From Bradyrhizobium sp. ORS 375 (GTDB lineage: Bacteria; Pseudomonadota; Alphaproteobacteria; Rhizobiales; Xanthobacteraceae): DNA of 58,865 nt. The stretch covers positions 1 through 58,865 of the forward strand of contig NZ_CAFI01000427.1 of assembly GCF_000239775.1 (NCBI RefSeq). The letters run 5' to 3'. Every line of letters begins with the position of its first letter. Within the stretch, counting starts at the first letter, position 1. Made by a program: the position numbers and the translations under genes. Below, in pieces: positions 34,541 to 42,594 of the stretch. The notes below the pieces were generated by a model, which did not search any database, had not been told where the DNA came from, and saw nothing but the letters and a program-made list of their open reading frames with translations.

Positions 34541-35230
34541 TCACACCGGCGTCATGCCGTGCTGGCGCTTGGTCTCGGCGGTCTCATCCGAGACAAGATA
34601 CTCGATGAAGGCGCGCGCGGCATCGCCGTGCGCGCCGGCTTTGCAGAGCGCCGCGGCGAACACCGTGCCCGGCTGCAGCGAGGCCGGCAGCAGGCCGACG
34701 ATGTCGATGCCGGGGGCGCCGAGCATCTCGCTGAGCTGCTGGAAGCCGACATCGACCTCGCCGTCGGCAAGCAGCTTTGCGACGGGAATGCCCGGCTTGG
34801 CCTGGACCAGGCGCGAGGCGCCGTCGCTCTCGAGGCCCCAGTCGCGGGCGAGCTTCTGCACGTGGGTGCCGCTCGGTCCGGTGGAGATGCCGATTGCCCT
34901 GGCGCTCTCCATCGCCTTGCGCACGGCGGCTTCGTCGAGCGGATCGGGCTTCGGATGGCCCGCGCGCACGGCCATCGCCATCGGCGATTCCGCGATCTCG
35001 ATGATGCTGCCGGGCACGAGATGGCCGTCGGCCTCGAGCTTCTGCAACGCATCCGAGGCGAGCACCGCGAAGTCGAACGCCTCGCCGGCACGGATGCGCT
35101 TGGCAGCGTCGACGCCGCCGACGGACTCGATCGTGATCACCTCGCCGGTCGCCTCCTCATAGGCGGCCGCGAGCTCGGCGAGGATCTGCCGGGTAGCCAT
35201 CGAGGAAATGCCGGCGGCGGTCACGCTCAT
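34541..35230 (-). CDS. ModA-like substrate-binding domain protein without signal peptide
   Basis: The protein has 229 residues. It is a type II periplasmic-binding fold: opening SVTAAGISSMATRQILAEL, then TIESVGGVDAAKRIRAGE, FDFAVLASDALQKL, STGPSGTHVQKL and the late VGFQQLSEML. This is the order of ModA and related oxyanion binders. The N-terminus starts directly with the first strand, so there is no export signal. It would stay in the cytosol, unlike normal transporter components, and no ABC permease or ATPase lies nearby. The gene is between urate catabolism genes and a DUF6880 gene. A ligand-sensing role is possible but inferred. Confidence 0.75.
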   Translation of the reverse strand: MSVTAAGISSMATRQILAELAAAYEEATGEVITIESVGGVDAAKRIRAGEAFDFAVLASDALQKLEADGHLVPGSIIEIAESPMAMAVRAGHPKPDPLDEAAVRKAMESARAIGISTGPSGTHVQKLARDWGLESDGASRLVQAKPGIPVAKLLADGEVDVGFQQLSEMLGAPGIDIVGLLPASLQPGTVFAAALCKAGAHGDAARAFIEYLVSDETAETKRQHGMTPV

Positions 35231-35552
35231 GGGGGGCTCCGTTGGAAGGCGCGATTGCAGCGCTCAAAACGACGCTGCGAGACCTCTTCGGATATGGCAA
35301 GCGGGGCCGCGGAGCAAGACGGCGAGATGCGACGGCGGTAGGGCGAACTTGGTGTTTACGTCGCCCCGTTCGCGGAAGAGGTCGGATTCCGTCGTCAGAT
35401 GCAATGCGGGTGAGAGGGTAAAGGTTCAACGACTCGCGCCGCCCGTGCCGCGGCACCTCGCCCCAACCCTCTCCCGTGAAGAACGAGGAGAGGGGACGCG
35501 CCACCTGCAAGGATGGATCCAGAAGCCCAGTAGCGGATAGCGACAGCCGCTC
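35231..35552. other. Intergenic region with palindromic repeat
   Basis: About 320 bases without a gene. A hairpin with 8-bp stem CCCTCTCC/GGAGAGGG at 35467-35494 lies downstream of the allantoinase fusion gene; it is of the kind scattered in Bradyrhizobium intergenic DNA and may also act in transcript ending. The promoter of the ModA-like gene should be near 35240-35300. Confidence 0.45.
35467..35494. repeat. Hairpin, 8-bp stem with 12-base loop
   Basis: CCCTCTCC (35467-35474) pairs with GGAGAGGG (35487-35494). No T-run follows on the minus strand, so it is an unusual terminator at best. Confidence 0.5.
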
Positions 35553-36977
35553 TCACCCCTGCTCGAACTTGTTCGCCAGCCTTGCCCGGGTGATGTGGCC
35601 GATCTGGTCGATGGCGTTGGCAATCTCGGTGTCGAGATCGTTGCTGATGCGGCGGTCCATTTCGGCGATCACGGAGGCGCGGTCGGCGTGCAGGGCGAGC
35701 GCGACGATCAGCGGCATGCCGAACTTGTCGCGATAGCGGCGGTTGATGTCGGCGACGCGCTCGAATTCGGCGCGCGATAACGAGGTGAAGCCGAGCCGGC
35801 CCTGCTCGCCGATGGAGTCGTTGGTCATCTCGCCGGACAGCGCCTCGCGGCCGGCGAGCTCGGGATGGGCGCGGATCAGCTTCAGCTTCTCGTCGCGGCT
35901 CATGCCGCGGACGACGTTCATCAACGTGGAGTGCAGTGCATCGGCAGCGTCGTCGAAGGCGGTGAGGCCGGCACGATAGGCGCGGTCGGCAATCTCCGGC
36001 GTATGCTCGAAGATGTCGCCATAGCGCTCCACGAACAGCACGCGCGACATCTGCGACGGACGCCAGACGCCGGTCGGCGGATGCGTCCGGATCCAGTGCC
36101 GGGCGATGTCCAGCCGGGTCGCGACCCAGACCTTGTCGTGGCTCATGATGTAGTCGAGGAAGCGCGCCAGCGCTGCGGCACGGCCCGGGCGGCCGACGAG
36201 CCGGCAATGCAGCCCGACCGACATCATCTTCGGGCTCTCCGCGCCCTCGGCGTAGAGCGTATCAAAGCTGTCCTTCAAATAGGCGAAGAACTGATCGCCG
36301 GCATTGAAGCCTTGCGGGGTGGCGAAACGCATGTCGTTGGCGTCGAGCGTGTAGGGCACGATCAGCTGCGGGCCATGTGGTCCCTGGATCCAGTAGGGCA
36401 GCTCGTCGGCATAGGAGTCGGCGCTGTAGACGAAGCCCTGCTCGTTCAGGACGATGTCGAGCGTGTGCTCCGAGGTCCGGCCCTGATAGAAGCCGAGCGG
36501 CCGCTCGCCGGTCAGCTCGGTGTGCAGGCGGATCGCCTGCTCGATATGGGCGCGCTCGTCGGCCTCGGAGAAATCGCGATAGTCGATCCACTTCAGGCCG
36601 TGCGAGGCGATCTCCCAATTGGCCTCCTTCATCGCCGCCACGGCCTCCGGGTTGCGCGCCATCGCGGTCGCGATCGCGAACACCGTCACCGGCAGCTTGC
36701 GCGCGGTGAACATCCGCCACAGCCGCCAGAAGCCGGCGCGCGAGCCGAACTCGTAGATCGACTCCATGTTCATGTGGCGCTGGCCCGGCCAAGGCGCCGC
36801 GCCGACGATTTCGGACAGGAACGCTTCCGAGGCGGCATCGCCGTGGAGAATGTTGTTCTCGCCGCCCTCCTCGTAATTGATCACGAACTGCACGGCGATA
36901 CGGGCATCGCCGGGCCAGCGCGGATGCGGCGGCATGCGGCCGTAGCCCACCATGTCGCGCGGATAGTCAGCACTCAT
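35553..36977 (-). CDS. puuE: Bifunctional allantoinase (PuuE type) - OHCU decarboxylase
   Basis: The protein has 474 residues. Residues 1-305 are a polysaccharide-deacetylase-fold allantoinase, which opens allantoin to allantoate: YPRDMVGYGRMPPHPRWPG, NYEEGGENNILHGD, ASHGLKWIDY and GFYQGRTS are family marks. Residues about 315-474 are 2-oxo-4-hydroxy-4-carboxy-5-ureidoimidazoline decarboxylase (UraD): FVERYGDIFEHTPEIADRAY, IRAHPELAG, then NRRYRDKFGMPLIVAL. The fusion places two steps of urate breakdown on one chain. It starts 5 bases after the uraH stop, so both are in one operon. Urate oxidation itself must be encoded elsewhere. Confidence 0.92.
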   Translation of the reverse strand: MSADYPRDMVGYGRMPPHPRWPGDARIAVQFVINYEEGGENNILHGDAASEAFLSEIVGAAPWPGQRHMNMESIYEFGSRAGFWRLWRMFTARKLPVTVFAIATAMARNPEAVAAMKEANWEIASHGLKWIDYRDFSEADERAHIEQAIRLHTELTGERPLGFYQGRTSEHTLDIVLNEQGFVYSADSYADELPYWIQGPHGPQLIVPYTLDANDMRFATPQGFNAGDQFFAYLKDSFDTLYAEGAESPKMMSVGLHCRLVGRPGRAAALARFLDYIMSHDKVWVATRLDIARHWIRTHPPTGVWRPSQMSRVLFVERYGDIFEHTPEIADRAYRAGLTAFDDAADALHSTLMNVVRGMSRDEKLKLIRAHPELAGREALSGEMTNDSIGEQGRLGFTSLSRAEFERVADINRRYRDKFGMPLIVALALHADRASVIAEMDRRISNDLDTEIANAIDQIGHITRARLANKFEQG

Positions 36978-36982
36978 TCGTC

Positions 36983-37339
36983 TCAGCTCCCGCGATAGGT
37001 CTGGTAGCTCCAGGGCGTCGCGAGCAGCGGCACATGGTAGTGCGCGGCGGCGTCTGCGACCGTGAAGCGGAGCGGAATCAGGTCGAGGAACAGCGGATCG
37101 CCGGAGGCGAGACCATGGGCCTTGAAGTACGCGCCCATGTGGAAGGTCAGCATGTAGGTTCCGGCCACGAACTCCTCGCCGGCCAGTACCGGCGCATCGG
37201 TGCGCCCGTCGGCATTGGTCCGGACCTGCTTGATCCGCCGCCAGGCGCCGCCCGGCCCAAGACCATCGAGATCGATCGCGACATCGGCGGCCGGCTTGCC
37301 CCTCACCGTGTCCAAGATATGCGTGCTGAGACGGCCCAT
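36983..37339 (-). CDS. uraH: 5-hydroxyisourate hydrolase
   Basis: The protein has 118 residues from the ATG at 37339, chosen because it is preceded by GGGGAG and starts with the canonical LSTHILDT; the frame extends upstream without family sequence. The transthyretin-like fold is shown by the active-site His in STHILD, the Arg in the RRIKQVRTNADGR turn, and the C-terminal YRGS signature. It converts 5-hydroxyisourate to OHCU, the substrate of the decarboxylase half of the next gene product. First gene of the two-gene urate operon. Confidence 0.93.
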   Translation of the reverse strand: MGRLSTHILDTVRGKPAADVAIDLDGLGPGGAWRRIKQVRTNADGRTDAPVLAGEEFVAGTYMLTFHMGAYFKAHGLASGDPLFLDLIPLRFTVADAAAHYHVPLLATPWSYQTYRGS

Positions 37340-37429
37340 CCCTGCTCCCCTGCTGCTGTCGTCCAAGCCTAGCAGCGCCCGGTTAAAGCTTCGAGGCGTT
37401 TTGCCGGTCACCACCAGCCCAAAGCCTGG

Positions 37430-38323
37430 TCACGGATGGGCCCGGCCGAAGCGCTCGACCAGGAAGTCGATGAACAGCCGCACCTTGACCGAGAGGTGCC
37501 GCGTCGGCGGATAGATCGCGTAGAGCGCGAGCGGCGGCGCGGTGTAGTCGGCGAGGATCGCAGTCAGGGCGCCGCTGGCCAGCGCCTCCGCCGCGATGAA
37601 GTGCGGGATCAGCGCGATGCCTTGCCCCTTGGTTGCGACGTCGCGCAGCACCTCGGCATTGTTGACGCACAGGCTCCAGGCCGGCTGGATCCAGTGATCA
37701 CCGTCGCGGCCGGTGAGCTTCCACTGATTGCCGGTCAGCAGGAAACCATACGTCAGCGAGGTATGGCGGCGCAGATCTTCGGGGCTTTCTGGGGTACCGT
37801 GCCGGGCAAGATAGGCCGGCGCGGCGCAGATGACGCGGTCGACCGGCATGATCCGGCGCGCGACCAGGCTCGACGATTCCAGCTCCGCGATCCGTAGCGT
37901 GACGTCGAAGCCGTCCTGCACCGGATCGAGCAGATCGTCGCTCAGCACGATCTGCAGCTGCAACTCGGGATAGCGGCTCATGAAGTCGGCCACGACCGGC
38001 CCGAGGCGCAGAGTGCCGAACGACATCGGGGCATTGATGCGGAGCAGCCCGCGCGGCGCCGCCTGCGACTGGCTGACGGCTTGATCGGCGGCATCGAGAT
38101 CCGCCAGGATCGAGACGGCGCGCTCGAAATAGCGCTGGCCGGTCTCGGTCGGGCTCGCATGCCGGGTCGTGCGAACGATCAGCTGCACGCCCAGGCTCTG
38201 CTCGAGCTCGCCGATATATTTCGAGATCGCCGAGCGCGACAGCCGCAGCTGCCGGCCCGCCTCGGCGAAGCTGCCGCTTTCGACCACCTTCACGAAGGCC
38301 CTGAGGCTGCTGAGCTTGTCCAT
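37430..38323 (-). CDS. LysR-family transcriptional regulator
   Basis: The protein has 297 residues, the normal length. The N-terminal winged helix reads LSSLRAFVKVVESGSFAEAG, then LSRSAISKYIGELE; the rest is the substrate-binding-like effector domain. The composition fits the CrgA/AaeR-like subgroup. It is divergent from the mhqO/mhqD-like pair, with 137 bases between starts, so I infer that it controls that pair and itself. It might also act on the urate operon that follows 90 bases downstream, but that is less likely. Confidence 0.88.
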   Translation of the reverse strand: MDKLSSLRAFVKVVESGSFAEAGRQLRLSRSAISKYIGELEQSLGVQLIVRTTRHASPTETGQRYFERAVSILADLDAADQAVSQSQAAPRGLLRINAPMSFGTLRLGPVVADFMSRYPELQLQIVLSDDLLDPVQDGFDVTLRIAELESSSLVARRIMPVDRVICAAPAYLARHGTPESPEDLRRHTSLTYGFLLTGNQWKLTGRDGDHWIQPAWSLCVNNAEVLRDVATKGQGIALIPHFIAAEALASGALTAILADYTAPPLALYAIYPPTRHLSVKVRLFIDFLVERFGRAHP

Positions 38324-38460
38324 GGTCTCCAGGCGGGCATTGTCGCCAAATCGTAGACAGAGACGTCACAAGAGCACGGATTGTCTCCAAACCAAAGCAG
38401 ACCAATATGGCGTCCAGACATTCGACGGCTCCGACCGGGGCCAACAGACAGGAGACCCAC
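38324..38460. promoter_or_regulatory. Divergent LysR / mhqO promoter region with candidate operator
   Basis: This 137-base gap must contain both promoters. ATTGTCT at 38380-38386 and AGACCAAT at 38399-38406 form an imperfect inverted repeat with a T-N11-A-like spacing, a plausible LysR site. The mhqO start has GGAG about eight bases before it. Confidence 0.4.
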
Positions 38461-39399
38461 ATGCCCGGACTGCACCACGTCACCGCGATCGCCGGCGACC
38501 CGATCCGCAATTTCGGCTTCTACACCCGCGACCTCGGCCTGCGCTTCGTCAAGAAGACCGTCAATTTCGACGATCCCGGCACCTACCATTTCTACTACGG
38601 CGACGAGACCGGCCGCCCCGGCACCATCCTGACCTTCTTCCCCTGGGCCGGCGTGCGGCCCGGCCGCCGCGGCGTCGGCGAAACGCACCAGACCGCGTTC
38701 CGGGTGCCGCAGCGCTCGCTCGGCTACTGGACGCAGCGCCTCACCGAGAAGGGCATCGCCTATGAAGCGCTGGAGAAGCGCTTCGGCGAGTCGGTGCTGC
38801 CGTTCACCGATCCCGACGGCATGGCGCTGGCGCTGGTCGGCGTGCCCGGCGCGGAAAACGAGCCCGGCTACAGCAATGGCGACATCCCGGCCGAGCATGC
38901 GATCCGCGGCTTCCATGGCGTCACCCTGCTGCTCGATTCCGCCGAGAAGACCGCGGCCGTGCTCACCGACGTGTTCGGCTTCGCGGAAGCCGGCCGCGAA
39001 GGCTCGGTGATCCGCTTCAAGGCGCCGGGCGATGCGCAGGGCAGCGTGGTCGACATCTACGAAGCCAAGGGCTTTCTGCGCGGTGCGCAAGGCGCCGGCT
39101 CCGTGCATCACATCGCCTTCCGCGCGGCCGATGATGCCGAGCAGGGCGTGATGGCGCAAAAGCTGGTCGACCGCCACGGCCTGCATCCGACCGAGCAGAA
39201 GGACCGCAACTACTTCCGCTCGATCTACTTCCGCGAACCGGGCGGCGTGCTGTTCGAGATCGCGACCGACATCCCGGGCTTCGCGGTCGACGAGCCGGTC
39301 GCCGAGCTCGGGCGCAATCTGAAGCTGCCCGCGTTTCTCGAATCGCACCGCAAACAGATCGAGGGCGTGCTGCCCAACCTCGAGGAGGCCGCATCGTGA
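38461..39399 (+). CDS. mhqO: Ring-cleaving dioxygenase, vicinal oxygen chelate family (MhqO/MhqA-like)
   Basis: The protein has 312 residues from the ATG at 38461, chosen over an earlier frame because GGAGACC precedes it and GLHHVTAI is the family opening. Two tandem glyoxalase/VOC modules are visible: residues about 4-125 (GLHHVTAIAGD, DPDGMALALVG) and about 145-285 (GFHGVTLLLDS, SVHHIAFRAAD, GVLFEIATD). The His/His/Glu metal ligands of the family appear in place. Relatives in Bacillus are induced by hydroquinones and clear them by ring opening. It overlaps the esterase gene by four bases, so translation is coupled. Confidence 0.85.
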   Translation: MPGLHHVTAIAGDPIRNFGFYTRDLGLRFVKKTVNFDDPGTYHFYYGDETGRPGTILTFFPWAGVRPGRRGVGETHQTAFRVPQRSLGYWTQRLTEKGIAYEALEKRFGESVLPFTDPDGMALALVGVPGAENEPGYSNGDIPAEHAIRGFHGVTLLLDSAEKTAAVLTDVFGFAEAGREGSVIRFKAPGDAQGSVVDIYEAKGFLRGAQGAGSVHHIAFRAADDAEQGVMAQKLVDRHGLHPTEQKDRNYFRSIYFREPGGVLFEIATDIPGFAVDEPVAELGRNLKLPAFLESHRKQIEGVLPNLEEAAS

Positions 39400-40028
39400 C
39401 CGACACATTGTCTTTCACCCACCGCTTCCAGCCCGGAAGCAACGCAGGCGCAGCACCGCTGCTGCTCCTGCACGGCACCGGCGGCGACGAGAACGACCTG
39501 CTGCCGCTCGGCGCCACCTTGTCGCCCGGCGCCGCGCTGCTGTCGCCGCGCGGGCAGGTGCTCGAACATGGCATGCCGCGCTTCTTCCGCCGCCTGGCGG
39601 AAGGCGTGTTCGACGAGGACGATGTCCGCCGCCGCGCACTGGAGCTCGGCGCCTTCATCGGCGAGGCGCGGCAGCGCTACGGCATCGCGGCGCCGATCGC
39701 GGTCGGCTACTCCAACGGCGCCAACATCGCCGCCGCGCTGCTCCTGCTGCAGCCGGAGGCGCTGGCCGGCGCGGTGCTGTTCCGCGCCATGGTGCCGCTG
39801 GCCCAGCCGCCAGCCGTCAAGCTTGCGCGCAAGCCGGTGCTGATCCTGTCGGGACTGTCTGATCCGATCGTGCCCGCGAGCAATTCGGCGAAGCTGTGCA
39901 GCCAGCTCACCGAGGCCGGCGCCGATGTGACCCACACGACGCTGCCGACGGGACATCAGCTGTCGCAGGCGGATATGGCGCTGGCGCGGGATTGGCTTGC
40001 CGGACTGCCGCAAGTGATGGCAGCCTGA
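39396..40028 (+). CDS. mhqD: Phospholipase/carboxylesterase-type hydrolase (MhqD-like)
   Basis: The protein has 210 residues starting at a GTG that overlaps the upstream stop. The alpha/beta-hydrolase marks are the oxyanion loop LLHGTGGDEND, nucleophile elbow GYSNG (S in VGYSNGANIA), Asp in GLSDPIVP and His in PTGHQLS. The pairing with the VOC dioxygenase repeats the mhqO-mhqD neighbourhood of quinone-detoxification sets. The natural substrate is not known; a role in hydrolysing ring-cleavage or conjugate products is inference. Confidence 0.85.
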   Translation: MTDTLSFTHRFQPGSNAGAAPLLLLHGTGGDENDLLPLGATLSPGAALLSPRGQVLEHGMPRFFRRLAEGVFDEDDVRRRALELGAFIGEARQRYGIAAPIAVGYSNGANIAAALLLLQPEALAGAVLFRAMVPLAQPPAVKLARKPVLILSGLSDPIVPASNSAKLCSQLTEAGADVTHTTLPTGHQLSQADMALARDWLAGLPQVMAA

Positions 40029-40133
40029 TCGGCATCGGCGCTTGCGGCCGGAGCCGATCCTGATTGAAAATGCTCGCATTGGCGTCGGACCGCGACATGC
40101 GGGCCGACGCCGGCCGATTGGGAGGAGCTCTGC

Positions 40134-41336
40134 GTGGCCGTCGACAAGCTGTTCATCAATGCGCGGCTCGATCGCGGCGCGCGCCATGCGATCGCGGTCG
40201 ACAACGGCCGCATCAGCGGGCTGCTCGCCGAGACGGCGCGGCCCGAGGCGCGCGAGGTGATCGATCTCGGCGGCGCCTTGGTCGTGCCCGGCTTCGTCGA
40301 GGGCCATATCCATCTCGACACCAGCTTCTATGGCGATGTCTGGAAGCCGCACAAGCCCTGCACCAACGGCTTCGACGTGCATGAGCGCGTCACCTTCCAG
40401 GCCCAGAACATGGCGGCGGCCGCGCCGATGGACGTCCGCGCCCGCAACCAGCTCGATCTCTGCATCGGCCACGGCACCACCCGGATGCGCAGCCACGTGA
40501 TGGTCGACGGCTCCGTCGGACTGACATCGCTGGAGACCATCCTGCGCGTACGTGAGGAATACCGCGACCTGATCGAGATCCAGCTCGTCGCCTTCCCCCA
40601 GAGCGGCATTCTCAAGAGCCCGGGCACGCCGGAGCTGCTCGACGAGGCGATCAAGCTCGGGGCAAACGTGGTCGGCGGGCTCGATCCGGCAAGCTTCGAC
40701 CGCGACGTCGAGAAGCATCTCGACGTCGTGTTCGGCACGGCACACAAGCACGGTGTCGACGTCGACATCCACCTGCACGATGCAGGCATGCTCGGCCTGT
40801 TCGAGCTGGAGCAGATCGCCGCCCGCACGCGTGCCCTGGGCATGCAAGGTCACGTCGCGGTCAGCCACGCTTACGGGCTCGGTGACCTGCCGACCGATCC
40901 GCTCAAGACAATCGCCGACGTGCTGGCGACATCAGGTGTTGCGATCATGACCAACGCCCCTGGCGCGCGCCCCTTCCCGCCCGTTGCGCTGCTGCGCGCG
41001 GCCGGCGTCACCGTGTTCAGCGGCAACGACAACATTCGCGACTCCTGGTGGCCCTATGGCGACGGCGATCTGTTGAACCGCGCCATGATGGTCGGCTATC
41101 GCTCCGGCTTCTATGTCGACGACGAGCTGCGCGTCGCTTTCGACCTTGTCACCGAAGCCGGCGCCAAGGCGTTGCGACTCACGGAGTACGGCCTGCGTGT
41201 CGGCGCGCGCGCCGACTTCGTCACCCTGAATGCGGAGCACGTCCCGGAGGCGGTCGTCGCCGTGCCCAAAGGACGCTCCGTCTACAAGGACGGCCGCCTC
41301 GTCGCGCGCGATGGCCGCGTGACGCGATCGCGCTGA
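40134..41336 (+). CDS. Amidohydrolase-superfamily deaminase, cytosine-deaminase-like
   Basis: The protein has 400 residues from a GTG at 40134 preceded by GGGAGGAG. The metal-binding set of the superfamily is visible: H58 and H60 in EGHIHLD, then a His in DVDIHLHDAG, a His in VSHAYGLG and an Asp in SGNDNIRDSWWPYGDGD. The order and the NDNIRDSWWP motif are those of CodA and relatives. It hydrolyses a C-N bond in a cyclic or exocyclic amide; cytosine, a creatinine-type ring or a pterin are possible. About 105 bases separate it from the esterase upstream, so it may be a separate unit. Confidence 0.8.
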   Translation: MAVDKLFINARLDRGARHAIAVDNGRISGLLAETARPEAREVIDLGGALVVPGFVEGHIHLDTSFYGDVWKPHKPCTNGFDVHERVTFQAQNMAAAAPMDVRARNQLDLCIGHGTTRMRSHVMVDGSVGLTSLETILRVREEYRDLIEIQLVAFPQSGILKSPGTPELLDEAIKLGANVVGGLDPASFDRDVEKHLDVVFGTAHKHGVDVDIHLHDAGMLGLFELEQIAARTRALGMQGHVAVSHAYGLGDLPTDPLKTIADVLATSGVAIMTNAPGARPFPPVALLRAAGVTVFSGNDNIRDSWWPYGDGDLLNRAMMVGYRSGFYVDDELRVAFDLVTEAGAKALRLTEYGLRVGARADFVTLNAEHVPEAVVAVPKGRSVYKDGRLVARDGRVTRSR

Positions 41337-41342
41337 GCGGCC

Positions 41343-42575
41343 TTACCGCGCTGTCTCGACCGAAGCCTGCGACTGCGGCGGCTCGGCGCGCGACACGGTC
41401 GCGGCCGCAATCCACTGTGTCACCGCCGACAATCGCCCGCCGGACTCGCGATAGGCCTGCAACTGATAATCCGCCGAGCTGCCGAACTGCATGATGGTGC
41501 GGCAGCGCTCGACCTCGGCGAGACATCCCAGCGCTTCGGCATGTTCAGCGATATCGGCGATCATCCGATTCAGGACCTCCTGGCCGGTCACCGGACCATC
41601 CTCGGTCACGAACAGGCAGTCGGTGCCATAGCGCTGCGCCCGCCATTTGTTCTCGACGGCGATCGCGCGCTCGACATTCCCGACGGCGTCGGCGAGCTCG
41701 GGATTGAGATAGAGATGCCGAGCCAGAGCGCGGTACAGCGAGGCGATCGCGAGGGCATCATCGACGGCCGTGCAGACGTCGGGGGCACGCAATTCCAGGG
41801 TCGGATGCCGCAGCGACGGTCGCATCGCCCACCACACATGGCTCTCGTCCGGCATCACGCCGGACTTGGTGAGCGCCGCGATGTAGCGGTCGTATTGCTT
41901 CTTCGACGTGAACAGCTCGGGCAGGCCGGTACGCGGCAGCTCGTCGTAGACGGCGAGCCGATAGCCCTTCAGCCCGGTCTCGCGCGAATTCCAGAACGGC
42001 GAGGACGCCGACAGCGCGATGAACACCGGGATATAGGGCAGCATGGCGCGCATCACCGCAAAGCGGCGATCGGGATCCGGCAGCTGGACATGCACATGCA
42101 TGCCGCACAGCATGTTGCGCTGGCCGACGATGCGCAGATCCTCCATCATCTCCTCATAACGCGGCTTCGGCGTCGGCTGCGAGCTGCGCCACGTCGCGGT
42201 CGGGTGGGTGGAGCAGGCGAGGATCGTCAGGCCATACTGACTCGCGACGCTGGCGACCTCCCGCCGCAGGAATTTCAGCTCCTCGCGCGCGTCGCCCACG
42301 TCGACATGAACATTGGTCGCGACCTCGAGCTGAGCCTGCAGCATCTCGCGCATGGCCTGCCCGCCGGTCGACCAGTTCGCCGCCTCGAACAGATCGTCTG
42401 GGGTGCGGATCGCGACATCGAGCGTCTTCGCATCGACGAGGAAATACTCCTCCTCGATGCCGAAGGAATATTCCGTGACGTCCTCTCCGCCGGTGGCGGA
42501 GCGGATGACCAGCCGCCGCTCATCATCGCTCAGACCGAGCCTCAGCCGCTCGAGTATTTTCGGGTCCAATCCCAT
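41343..42575 (-). CDS. GCS2-family carboxylate-amine ligase (YbdK-like)
   Basis: The protein has 410 residues. It belongs to the glutamate-cysteine ligase type 2 group: FGIEEEYFLVD opening, LEVATNVHVDVGDAREEL, GMHVHVQLPDPD with the paired His, and ALSASSPFW. Such enzymes activate a carboxylate with ATP and join it to an amine; many members do not make glutathione precursor. It is the last gene of a three-gene operon, 19 bases after the AsnO-like gene, so the amide it forms is probably made from or passed to the amidotransferase. The exact substrates are not deducible. Confidence 0.85.
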   Translation of the reverse strand: MGLDPKILERLRLGLSDDERRLVIRSATGGEDVTEYSFGIEEEYFLVDAKTLDVAIRTPDDLFEAANWSTGGQAMREMLQAQLEVATNVHVDVGDAREELKFLRREVASVASQYGLTILACSTHPTATWRSSQPTPKPRYEEMMEDLRIVGQRNMLCGMHVHVQLPDPDRRFAVMRAMLPYIPVFIALSASSPFWNSRETGLKGYRLAVYDELPRTGLPELFTSKKQYDRYIAALTKSGVMPDESHVWWAMRPSLRHPTLELRAPDVCTAVDDALAIASLYRALARHLYLNPELADAVGNVERAIAVENKWRAQRYGTDCLFVTEDGPVTGQEVLNRMIADIAEHAEALGCLAEVERCRTIMQFGSSADYQLQAYRESGGRLSAVTQWIAAATVSRAEPPQSQASVETAR

Positions 42576-42594
42576 CTGATCAATCCTGTCGGAA

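Noticed and set aside
32979-35162. Long plus-strand open frame of over 700 codons
   Set aside because: Antisense to the DUF6880-like and ModA-like genes, with no domain-like pattern.
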